Below, in pieces: positions 1-6,473 of a DNA stretch of 64,000 nucleotides. Source of the DNA: Muribaculaceae bacterium Isolate-037 (Harlan) (GTDB lineage: Bacteria > Bacteroidota > Bacteroidia > Bacteroidales > Muribaculaceae). Under the pieces are notes generated by a model. That model saw nothing but the letters and a program-made list of their open reading frames with translations. It was not told where the DNA came from and made no database searches. The stretch spans positions 1 through 64,000 of the forward strand of contig RIAZ01000019.1 of the NCBI GenBank assembly GCA_003762615.1. The letters run 5' to 3'. The first letter of the stretch is position 1. Each line of letters opens with the position of its first letter. Made by a program: the position numbers and the translations under genes.

Positions 1-114
1 GTTCTTCAGGTAGTGAAAGCTACTGATGACAGACTCAGCGTAAGGAAAAGATTGGTCAGGGCATCCCTTGATTCTGAATATTTGTTTACACTTCTAAATA
101 ATTATGGATTTTGA
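1..114 (+). CDS. C-terminal end of an unknown protein (partial)
   Basis: An open frame enters from the left edge and stops at a TGA at 112-114, giving 37 residues that end in LLNNYGF. Only the tail is present, so no family can be named. It is followed by an AT-rich spacer and then by a heptamer-rich repeat element. That this is a real gene end rather than chance is inferred from the position and ordinary codon use; confidence is moderate. Confidence 0.45.
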   Translation, partial: VLQVVKATDDRLSVRKRLVRASLDSEYLFTLLNNYGF

Positions 115-167
115 TGCGGTTGCCCTGATAAATTTATTTAAAATTTTTTAATCTTTGCCATAGAAGT

Positions 168-350
168 CACTTAAATGGTTTATGGTTTAAGGTTTAGGGT
201 TTAGGGTTTAAGGTTTAGGGTTTAAGGTTTAAGGTTTAGGGTTTATGATCATTAAATTTTGTATAATGAAAAGATTCGTGGATTTTCGAGAATCTTAAAC
301 CTTAAACTATAAACTTTAACCCACTGAAGTGCATCTTGCGAAACTTCAGT
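168..350 (+). repeat. Heptamer-rich palindromic repeat element, copy 1
   Basis: The element has four parts: CACTTAAATGG; a run of about nine 7-bp units of the type GGTTTAA/GGTTTAG; a core starting TGATCATTAAATTTTG that contains an AAGATTC...GAATCTT inverted repeat; and four heptamers in inverted orientation, closed by an ACTGAAGT...ACTTCAGT stem-loop. Near-identical cores occur at 59342-59481 (same strand) and 61371-61511 (opposite strand). The heptamer count differs between copies (about nine here, three to four elsewhere). It codes for nothing. A small non-autonomous palindromic element is the likeliest reading (inference). Confidence 0.85.
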
Positions 351-365
351 AAGATTGTGGTGGGG

Positions 366-812
366 TCAGAATGGGGAGATACGCCGGATGCCGACAGAGA
401 GAGGAGGAGAGGAGTTGAGGTCGGAAAGGAGCAGATCGGCGCGTTGCCGCCATGTGGGTGCGGCTGCCGGAAGGGTTACGGATAACCAGCCGTGGAGCAC
501 ACGGCAGATTATGTATTCCCTGGCAGTCTCCTGTATGCGAAGTATGGCGGCGGAGTGCAGTCGCTTGTCGGTGATGTGCAGCGTGGGATCGATGGCTGCG
601 ATGGGTTGTGCAACGGCTGCCAGACTGCCGGCGACCTCACTGAAGGCAAGGTCGATCAGGTTGTTCACCCGATGGATGTTCTCTCCTTCGCAGATGTCGA
701 ATGTCTGGTGGAGCCTGTGATCGGCTCCTTCTTCTGATGCTACATCGGCTGCTATGTATGCAATTTCTGCGATTGCAAGATGCAGCGATTTTCGTGGGAA
801 TAGGATTTTCAT
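366..812 (-). CDS. Hypothetical island protein, paralogue 1
   Basis: This 148-residue protein is not recognised. It begins MKILFPRK, has a helical middle, a YIICRVLHGWL segment near residues 100-110 and a basic tail. The pattern (short MKxI-like start, central helices, YI plus W near the C-terminus, basic end) matches the proteins at 936-1433 and 1430-1885, so the three look like diverged paralogues. It is the last minus-strand gene of the virus-derived island, separated from paralogue 2 by a 9-bp tandem repeat. A structural or head-completion role is only a guess from context. Confidence 0.6.
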   Translation of the reverse strand: MKILFPRKSLHLAIAEIAYIAADVASEEGADHRLHQTFDICEGENIHRVNNLIDLAFSEVAGSLAAVAQPIAAIDPTLHITDKRLHSAAILRIQETAREYIICRVLHGWLSVTLPAAAPTWRQRADLLLSDLNSSPPLSVGIRRISPF

Positions 813-838
813 GATTTTTTTTTTTGATTAAAAGTAGT

Positions 839-951
839 CTTAGTGGTCCAAGAAGTCTTAGTGGTCTTGGGACTTCTTGGACTTCTTGGACTTCTTGGAC
901 TTCTTGGACTTCTTGGACCACTTGGACTGCTTGGACTACTTGGGCTTCTCA
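839..951. repeat. 9-bp tandem repeat (TTGGACTTC type)
   Basis: About nine to ten units of TTGGACTTC lie between two minus-strand island genes, with variant units (TTGGACCAC, TTGGACTGC). The left end carries the complementary GTCCAAGAAGTC, so an RNA across it could fold. The same unit recurs in the same orientation at 10068-10196. The right end overlaps the last codons of the 936-1433 gene. Confidence 0.9.
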
Positions 952-1433
952 ATGCAAATTCTCACGGGGCGGAGTCGCTTGTTGATTGCTTCGGAGATTA
1001 CTTTCAGGCAGACGTCGGCAAGAGCGGTGTATTGCTGGCTGTCGGGCTTGTTGGTTATCGCAAACCATTCTGCCACGGTTGTGCTGACGATGTACTGGTG
1101 GGCTGCCGAGGCGATCGTGTCGGTGGTGGCGTTGTTGTAGTTGGAGGGCATCTGGAGGGCTATCGCCAGGGTGCTGTCGCGGGTCAGTAGCTCATTGTTG
1201 CCGGAGAGCACGTTGTTGTCGATATATTCGCCCAGTTTTGTCTTCAGGGTGTTGAATGCTATCGAGACGCTGCGCAGGATCTGGTTTGCGCTTTCTTCGT
1301 CGTCGTTCGCCTGCATGTTGGCGACTTGCTCATGATTTGTGCCGTCGTGGCGGCTTCGACCTGTAAGATAGGTCTTGTTCTGGATGTCGTATATGATCTC
1401 GTTGAGATCGAGTGTGATGCTGATTGTCTTCAT
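936..1433 (-). CDS. Hypothetical island protein, paralogue 2
   Basis: This 165-residue protein of unknown function starts MKTISITLDLNEI and is largely helical. It carries AAHQYIVSTTVAEWF at about residues 110-125 and ends in a basic RPVRICIEKPK tail. It resembles the neighbouring 1430-1885 product in its MKTIxI start, in the central D-x-x-L-x-R region and in the YI...W segment. Its ATG overlaps the stop of the upstream gene by 4 bp (ATGA), so the two are surely cotranscribed and translationally coupled. By context it belongs to the capsid island; a connector or tail-completion role is speculative. Confidence 0.65.
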   Translation of the reverse strand: MKTISITLDLNEIIYDIQNKTYLTGRSRHDGTNHEQVANMQANDDEESANQILRSVSIAFNTLKTKLGEYIDNNVLSGNNELLTRDSTLAIALQMPSNYNNATTDTIASAAHQYIVSTTVAEWFAITNKPDSQQYTALADVCLKVISEAINKRLRPVRICIEKPK

Positions 1434-1885
1434 GATTTTCTTAATCTAATGGGTGGACGGTGATAAAGTAGCTTGGCTGTCACTTCCGATATGTGGCGCA
1501 TGGCGTCGGCTTCGTAGCCGGCGGCGCGTTGCTGCCACGTGATGCCAAACCATCGGGCTGCCATGACTGATATTATATAGGAGAAGATATCGGTCTGTAT
1601 GGAGGCGATGAGGGAATCGTCGGAGGAGGTGCCTGCCGCGAGGGTCAGGCATATATCCTCTTCAGAAACGTCGAATGTGACCAAGAAACGGCGCAGCCGT
1701 TCGAGAAGTCGGGAGAGGGCGATGTCGCGGTAGCGCGACAGTAGCGGAAGGTCTGCCTCTACGGTCGCCACGCGATCAAGGCAGTCGTTGCTATCCTGCT
1801 CGTTTTTGATACCGGCATACGCCGTTATCTTCTGCAACTCGCGGAAAAGATCCGCGCTGCGGATGGAAATTTTAATTGTTTTCAT
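1430..1885 (-). CDS. Hypothetical island protein, paralogue 3
   Basis: This 151-residue protein starts MKTIKISIRSADLF, has an Arg-rich central helix (LSRLLERLRRF), a FSYIISVMAARWFGI segment near residues 110-125 and a basic end. It is the first gene of a minus-strand group with paralogue 2 (4-bp overlap) and paralogue 1. No known domain is recognised. It lies back to back with the repressor-like gene at 2022, so its promoter region is probably within 1886-2021 next to that gene's control region (inference). Confidence 0.65.
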   Translation of the reverse strand: MKTIKISIRSADLFRELQKITAYAGIKNEQDSNDCLDRVATVEADLPLLSRYRDIALSRLLERLRRFLVTFDVSEEDICLTLAAGTSSDDSLIASIQTDIFSYIISVMAARWFGITWQQRAAGYEADAMRHISEVTAKLLYHRPPIRLRKS

Positions 1886-1903
1886 AATTTTGCTTGCGGT
1901 AGA

Positions 1904-1935
1904 TTGAAATTATTTATAACTTTGCTATAATTTTG
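1904..1935 (+). promoter_or_regulatory. Promoter of the S24 repressor-like gene
   Basis: A TTG at 1904-1906 and TAATTTTG at 1928-1935 match the Bacteroidetes -33/-7 pattern (TTTG and TAnnTTTG) with a 21-bp spacer. The box lies about 87 bp ahead of the chosen ATG at 2022. A C/G-rich palindrome at about 1989-2010 lies in the leader. Confidence 0.55.
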
Positions 1936-2021
1936 TAGTAGACTTCCACTTTACCCCCTGAATGTGGGAGCTGAAGATTCATATTAAACCTCCCCATCAG
2001 GGGGCGGGGGATAACGTTATT

Positions 2022-2681
2022 ATGACAGTAAAAGATCGTCTGCTGAGTTTTCTTCGGGCTGAGGGCATCAACAACAGTGAGTTTGCCCGAAGGATGGGTG
2101 TGTCGGTGGCATATCTTGGCGCGATGCGCAAGTCTATGCCGGAGGAGAAGGTGGCGAAACTCATGCAGGAGTTTCCGAAACTAAACCGCGACTGGCTGCT
2201 TTATGGCGAGGGGGAGATGCTTCTTCCTCATGATGATGCTCCGAAGGTGGCTACGGTTGAGAGACCCGGCATGGAGGATTATATGGTGCCGTTGCTGCCG
2301 GTGGAGGCGTTTGCCGGTAATCTGCAGGTGTGGTCGGAGGGGATATTGCCCGATGAATGCCGACGAGTGCTCGCGCCTCTGAAGGGGGCTGAGATGGCGA
2401 TACAGGTGACGGGCGACAGCATGGAGCCTAACATACCCAACGGTGCGATGCTCTTCATAAAGCGTATCAACGACAGGGCATTCATCCCATGGGGACATCC
2501 GATGGTTATTGATACGGAGAACGGTGTGCTGGTTAAGGTGGTGCAACCCTCGGCAGAAGGTTCGTCCTATATTGAGGCACAGAGTTATAATGATAAGTAT
2601 GCACCGATACAGATTCCAAAGGATTGCCTTTACGGTCTTTACCGGGTCATGGCGGTGCTCACCACGATGTGCACTCTCTGA
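2022..2681 (+). CDS. Phage-type repressor with S24 (LexA/CI) peptidase domain
   Basis: The 219-residue product has an N-terminal helix-turn-helix (residues 1-60, including NNSEFARRMGVSVAYLGAMRK) and a C-terminal S24 domain. The catalytic serine is in VTGDSMEPNIPNG and the paired lysine is probably in GVLVKVV. This is the plan of CI/LexA-like repressors that self-cleave or dimerise through the S24 fold. I chose the ATG at 2022 because the 20 residues that an upstream start would add come from leader DNA holding a GC-rich palindrome. It is the only evident regulator in the capsid island. Its 3' end overlaps the convergent gene at 2659 by 23 bp. The targets are not visible. Confidence 0.85.
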   Translation: MTVKDRLLSFLRAEGINNSEFARRMGVSVAYLGAMRKSMPEEKVAKLMQEFPKLNRDWLLYGEGEMLLPHDDAPKVATVERPGMEDYMVPLLPVEAFAGNLQVWSEGILPDECRRVLAPLKGAEMAIQVTGDSMEPNIPNGAMLFIKRINDRAFIPWGHPMVIDTENGVLVKVVQPSAEGSSYIEAQSYNDKYAPIQIPKDCLYGLYRVMAVLTTMCTL

Positions 2682-3231
2682 TTCTTTCGGCTATCAGGCG
2701 TAGCGTGCGGTGATAAGCGGCGGGTGGGATATCTATCTCGCCCGCTTTTATTTTCGGGGCTGGCATATACCATCCCTCTGTCATCCGGTCGTCGGCGGAA
2801 GCGGGAAGCATCCGCAGTGCGCGGTGTCCGTTTTCATCAAGACCCTCGATTATGATGGGACGGAGAGGCGTGGCGTAGATTCCCGACCACGGGGCGCGTA
2901 TGTGGGTTGCCGAAGGATGATCTGCCGGGAGCGACGCTGTGACGTCGCGTTGCCATCCCGACAGGCGGAGTGAGAAAAGCATCAGAAAATCATCGGGTAG
3001 AGGCAGTAGTGCGGAGTTCCCGTCTATGGTCATACTGTCGTCGGGGAGCAGCCGCCAGCCTGTCAGCTGCATACGCGGGGTGGAGAGGATTGCCTCGGCG
3101 GCACACGATTCTATCTCAAGGAGGATATGCGCGGCAAGCGGCGACGTGACACCGGCGTTGCCGGGTGCCATCCCCTCGGGTGTTGTCCCGAGGAGAATGG
3201 CGGTGTCGGATATTATTCTGTCGGTGGTCAT
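2659..3231 (-). CDS. Probable head-completion/connector-like island protein
   Basis: The product is 190 residues from MTTDRIISDTAILLG. The frame is open for 69 codons upstream, but those overlap the preceding gene, and the ATG at 3231 overlaps that gene's stop as ATGA, so this start is preferred. The sequence reads as an N-terminal helix bundle (AHILLEIESCAAEAIL) followed by beta-rich LPLPDDFLMLFSLRLSGWQRDV and a C-terminal region ending RLIAERIRECTSW. Proteins of this shape and position (two genes after the capsid gene) are often adaptor or head-closure proteins. That assignment is inference from gene order only. Confidence 0.55.
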   Translation of the reverse strand: MTTDRIISDTAILLGTTPEGMAPGNAGVTSPLAAHILLEIESCAAEAILSTPRMQLTGWRLLPDDSMTIDGNSALLPLPDDFLMLFSLRLSGWQRDVTASLPADHPSATHIRAPWSGIYATPLRPIIIEGLDENGHRALRMLPASADDRMTEGWYMPAPKIKAGEIDIPPAAYHRTLRLIAERIRECTSW

Positions 3232-3476
3232 GATCGCGGTGCATGCTTGTCGTCGGAGAAGTCCTCTCTCAGAAGGATGATCCGTTTGTTCTTGTAATAA
3301 CGGCAGTTCTCGATGATGTGCTGTAGGGCAGGGTTGGCTGTTGTGAGCCGGGCGGGCTGTATTCCGCCCGAACCCATCTTTCCGCCAGTGAATGTCAGAG
3401 TCACGAGCGCGTCCCCTACGGGAAGTGACAGGTGCCATTCAAGCATGCCACGCGCTCCGTATGTTTTTGTTGTCAT
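3228..3476 (-). CDS. Small hypothetical island protein (82 residues)
   Basis: It starts at MTTKTYGARGMLEWHLSLPVG; 20 further upstream codons come from 9-bp repeat DNA and are left out. The product is small and beta-rich at the start, with a basic middle (CRYYKNKRIILLRE). It sits between the major capsid gene and the probable connector gene, overlapping the latter by 4 bp, which suggests a head-associated part such as a decoration or joining protein. No family is recognised. Confidence 0.6.
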   Translation of the reverse strand: MTTKTYGARGMLEWHLSLPVGDALVTLTFTGGKMGSGGIQPARLTTANPALQHIIENCRYYKNKRIILLREDFSDDKHAPRS

Positions 3477-3486
3477 GATTTTTTTT

Positions 3487-3575
3487 GTGATTTTTGGGGT
3501 TAAGGTCATTAAAGTCCTTAATGTCCTTAATGTCAATTTGTCAATTTGTCAGTAATGACAGTAATGTCAATAGGG
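3487..3575. repeat. 9-bp-phased repeat tract (GTCATTAAG/GTCAATTTG type)
   Basis: Degenerate 9-bp units (GTCATTAAA, GTCCTTAAT, GTCAATTTG, GACAGTAAT) fill most of the space between the major capsid gene and the 82-residue gene. The same unit types recur ahead of the capsid gene at 5113-5215. No other feature is seen in this gap. Confidence 0.8.
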
Positions 3576-5090
3576 TCAGATTATGCCGGATGCTTGTGTC
3601 CATGTGCCGTCGGGTCCCGTCTTCCAGATCTGTCCGGCGCGTGCGAGGGGTGAGATTTCGGGACAATCTTTCGTGAGGTAGTAGTTGGTGCCTTCCACTG
3701 CATCTTCGGGAGCATTCTCCGATTCCCAGAGTACGATGCGCGATGTGCCGGTAGTGGCAGTCTCTTTCTCGCCGTCAATCCATACGTGGCATGTGCCTTT
3801 GAGTGCTACGGCATCCCAGATTAGAAGCCCGTTGCGGGTGGCTTCCTCCCCCTCCACGCGGTCTTCGAAGGAGTGCTCTGCGGAGTAGACGTAATGCACA
3901 AGTCGGTTCTCACCTATCAATGCGCCGGAATTGCTCCATCCGAGACGGTCGAGGGTGGGCTCGCGCTTTATCTCTATGTCGCCGAAGACGGTATGGAAGT
4001 TGGTGACGGTCCAGCCTACGGAGTTTGTCTTCGTGGTGATGTGTATCTCCGGATGATTGGCATAGTTGATCTTCTGTATCGACTCCAGAAGGTTCTTTCC
4101 GGCGAGGAGTATTGCGCTTTTGGGGACATCCTCCCCCGTGAAGAACATTTTCGCGAGTGCGATGATCTTGTCGACGGTCCACTCGCCGCGCTCCTGTATC
4201 TCGCGCTTGAATTGCCAGCGCAGACCTTCGGTAGTGTAGACGTACTGCATACCCATCTTGGAAACGTTGATCTTGAACTTCCCGGCGCGCCCTGCCCAAA
4301 GGGTGCGGTTGCCTCTTACCTTGAAGTTGGCTATCGCCTGCTCAGCGATAACTGCCTTTGAGAAGGGGAGATGCTTGCGCTGGCTCTCGAAGTAGTCGCT
4401 GACCACCTGGTTCATGCCGCGCTTCTGAAGGAATATGCGCGACGGCTGGGGGAGGATGAGGTCGGGATCCACCTCTTTCTGGGTCTCATAGAGGGAGTTG
4501 GCGAGAATAACGATGGTCGTGCCTGCCGGGATTATTGGTATTGTGCCGAACTCATCCTCCGGAGTAGTTTTCTCCCCGTTGACGGCACGCACCACAGGAT
4601 TTGTTGATGCCGGATCTTGTCCGGTGACGAACAGCATGAGGTCTTTTCCGGGAGTCTTCTCCTTGCCGTCGGCGTCATATCCGTCGATGCCTTTCACGAG
4701 GAGAGTGGTAAAGGGACGGATCACGTTGCCGTCGTTCTCTTCCAGGCTGAGCACGCAGTAAACTTTCCTGCCGCCTCCGCAGCTATCCGTAGTCACTACT
4801 GTTGAGCGTGCCTCGTCGATCATGTAATGGTCCACCTCCGGACTGTTGACGTTTACGCGCTTTGCACGTAGCATGAGGTTCATGAGGGGAGTGTCCTCAC
4901 TGTTGAAGCGGAAAAGCTCATCGTCAACGGCTGCTCCAAGGAATGAGCCGGAACCAATGCCTCCGGTGGCTGCTGCTGCGTTGCTTACTGTGGTGGCGTG
5001 TCCGGGAAGCTGGGTCGATGCTCCGGATGTGCCGGGTTTCAGGGTCGGGGTCTTGATTCCCTCTACGTTGATTGTTTCGTTTGTTGCCAT
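3576..5090 (-). CDS. Phage major capsid protein (SU10/DUF5309-like)
   Basis: The product has 504 residues. The first 50 are Gly/Ala/Thr-rich and low in structure, then DDELFRFNSEDTPLMNLMLRAKR opens the ordered part. The stretch near residues 345-395 (NSVGWTVTNFHTVFGDIEIKRE, then D-R-L-G-W) resembles the FG-D-[IL]-x-[IV] region typical of SU10/DUF5309-type HK97-fold capsid proteins. The C-terminus holds an Ig-like EETNYYLTKD-type tail that may be a surface domain. Capsid identity rests on this pattern plus the nearby terminase and portal genes; the subfamily name is less sure. It follows the 220-residue gene on the same strand. Confidence 0.78.
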   Translation of the reverse strand: MATNETINVEGIKTPTLKPGTSGASTQLPGHATTVSNAAAATGGIGSGSFLGAAVDDELFRFNSEDTPLMNLMLRAKRVNVNSPEVDHYMIDEARSTVVTTDSCGGGRKVYCVLSLEENDGNVIRPFTTLLVKGIDGYDADGKEKTPGKDLMLFVTGQDPASTNPVVRAVNGEKTTPEDEFGTIPIIPAGTTIVILANSLYETQKEVDPDLILPQPSRIFLQKRGMNQVVSDYFESQRKHLPFSKAVIAEQAIANFKVRGNRTLWAGRAGKFKINVSKMGMQYVYTTEGLRWQFKREIQERGEWTVDKIIALAKMFFTGEDVPKSAILLAGKNLLESIQKINYANHPEIHITTKTNSVGWTVTNFHTVFGDIEIKREPTLDRLGWSNSGALIGENRLVHYVYSAEHSFEDRVEGEEATRNGLLIWDAVALKGTCHVWIDGEKETATTGTSRIVLWESENAPEDAVEGTNYYLTKDCPEISPLARAGQIWKTGPDGTWTQASGII

Positions 5091-5112
5091 GTTTTTTGTT
5101 TTTTTTGTGGGT

Positions 5113-5215
5113 TAAAGTCATTAAGGTCATTAAGGTCATTAAGGTCAATTTGTCGAGTTGTCAAATTGTCAATTTGTCAGTAATGTCATTATTGTCGGAT
5201 TGTCAATATTGTCGG
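5113..5215. repeat. 9-bp tandem repeat ahead of the capsid gene
   Basis: Perfect GTCATTAAG units followed by GTCAATTTG/GTCAAATTG and GTCATTATT variants fill the 138-bp gap between the 220-residue gene and the major capsid gene. The tract would be transcribed into the capsid mRNA leader if the two genes share a promoter. Only repeat DNA is seen here. Confidence 0.85.
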
Positions 5216-5228
5216 GATTGTCCTTGCG

Positions 5229-5891
5229 TCAGAGTAGAGGGGTGTCGGTGCCGGCGTCTTTGGCTATTGAGAAGATGCTTGTGGTGGCGGTGGCTGATGT
5301 GGTGCCTCGCGTCAGGTGGGGTGGACGGGAGTCTTGTGCGGGGAAGTGTTCCTCTATTATGCGGGCATTTCTGCCGTCGAGTTCACCTTGACGGTATGCC
5401 TCCTCTCTCATGCGTTCGAAACTGAATATCTTCAGCAAGGCTTCCAGAACGTTCTCGCTCACTTTCCCTTTCAGCGTGCCGATTGCCATTTCCGCGAGAA
5501 GGGTGAGGAGTGCACGTATCATTGTGGCGGCGAGGTCATGTTTCTCTGCAAACCGTCGAATCTCCTGAAGGGATGCTACGATATTCCTCTTCAAGGCGTA
5601 GGGACAGCATTCCTTTTTCTCCTTATTGTCATTATTGTCATTATTGTCATTAATGACAGTATTGTCAGGATCGTCCTTGTTGGCTGGATTTCCGGCGGCG
5701 CGATTGATGAGCGTCGTCACGGTCTCCGGGGGCGGGATGGAGGGGAGTGGTGTCTTCTCGATCTCGTGAAGGTGGAGGATGTCGCGGATCCATGCCAGAA
5801 TCCCTTTTCTGTCGGGAATCTCTTTCCTTTCGGAATTCCCGTTGCTGTCGGGAATCTTTTTTGTGTCGTTGTCTTTCTGTGTCATAACCAT
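5229..5891 (-). CDS. Hypothetical protein upstream of the capsid gene, scaffold-like by position
   Basis: The 220-residue product has three parts: a charged, Lys/Asp/Asn-rich N-terminus (residues 1-95) holding an in-frame 9-bp repeat that encodes DNN units; a helical core (about 100-175, KRNIVASLQEIRRFAEKH and MIRALLTLLAEMAIG); and a low-complexity C-terminus. ATG codons at 5891 and 5885 are both possible. Scaffolds often precede capsid genes, and this charged helical protein fits that position, but there is no recognisable motif, so the role is inference. Transcription probably starts at the divergent promoter region just upstream. Confidence 0.6.
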   Translation of the reverse strand: MVMTQKDNDTKKIPDSNGNSERKEIPDRKGILAWIRDILHLHEIEKTPLPSIPPPETVTTLINRAAGNPANKDDPDNTVINDNNDNNDNKEKKECCPYALKRNIVASLQEIRRFAEKHDLAATMIRALLTLLAEMAIGTLKGKVSENVLEALLKIFSFERMREEAYRQGELDGRNARIIEEHFPAQDSRPPHLTRGTTSATATTSIFSIAKDAGTDTPLL

Positions 5892-5921
5892 TTAGTTTTG
5901 GTGGTTTCGATTTTGATAGTG

Positions 5922-5980
5922 CAAAGTTATAAATTGTTTAAGCAATGCTATTGTTATTTTAAAACTTTTGCTTAAATTTG
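5922..5980. promoter_or_regulatory. Divergent promoter region of the capsid island
   Basis: Between the minus-strand head operon and the plus-strand terminase genes lie TAACTTTG on the minus strand (5929 to 5922) and TAAATTTG on the plus strand (5973-5980), both matching TAnnTTTG. A TTTAAGC/GCTTAAA inverted pair (5938-5944 and 5970-5976) sits between and over them and could be an operator for the repressor at 2022. The operator idea is inference. Confidence 0.45.
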
Positions 5981-6041
5981 CTGTCGGGGATAATTCCTAT
6001 ATTTACGGGATTAGAACCTTAAAATATTAAAAATCAAAGTT

Positions 6042-6473
6042 ATGAAAAAGAAAAATTCAACAGCAGAATTTGGTAAGGAGAGGAACGAATTTCTCATCCG
6101 TGCTTTCAGGGAGTCGATTGCGGCACAATCGCGCATCTCAATCAACAATGCGTTCAAACAGGCGGCAGAGGTGCCTGCTCCACGTTTCTGGGTGAGTGAG
6201 GCTCGGGCTGCCGTAGTGCTCGGAAAGATGGCGGCGGGGGAGGATCCTACCGAGTCGATGTTTCCGGAGAAACGGGATATGTATCGCGAGATGTTTGCCC
6301 GTTTCTTGGAGTTGCGTGAGCAGTATCCCGATACGTCGGTAAATGAACTTGTGTTTCGAGTGGTGAATGATGAGGCACCGCGTTCATATCTGTCGTGGCA
6401 TCGCGCACGCGTGATCATATTCTCTGAAATGAGTCGTCTGAAAAGGGAAAGGAGGAAGAGATGGTCGGAGTGA
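6042..6473 (+). CDS. Putative small terminase-like DNA-recognition protein
   Basis: The 143-residue product is highly charged, with a Lys-rich start, an Arg/Ala-rich first half (FKQAAEVPAPRFWVSEARAAVVLGKM) and a basic C-terminus (RLKRERRKRWSE). It is placed immediately before the large terminase and overlaps it, which is the classic place for the small terminase subunit. The helical make-up with a possible DNA-binding N-terminus agrees, but no signature motif is visible, so the name is by context. Confidence 0.5.
   Translation: MKKKNSTAEFGKERNEFLIRAFRESIAAQSRISINNAFKQAAEVPAPRFWVSEARAAVVLGKMAAGEDPTESMFPEKRDMYREMFARFLELREQYPDTSVNELVFRVVNDEAPRSYLSWHRARVIIFSEMSRLKRERRKRWSE

Noticed and set aside
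190..245. TTTAGGG/TTTAAGG heptamers look like a telomere repeat
   Set aside because: They are only part of a 180-bp palindromic element that also occurs twice inside the window; there is no sign of a chromosome end.
843..1190. Open frame with LDFLDFLDF-type repeats on the plus strand
   Set aside because: It is a by-product of the 9-bp repeat and runs antisense through the 936-1433 gene; it has no other protein-like features.
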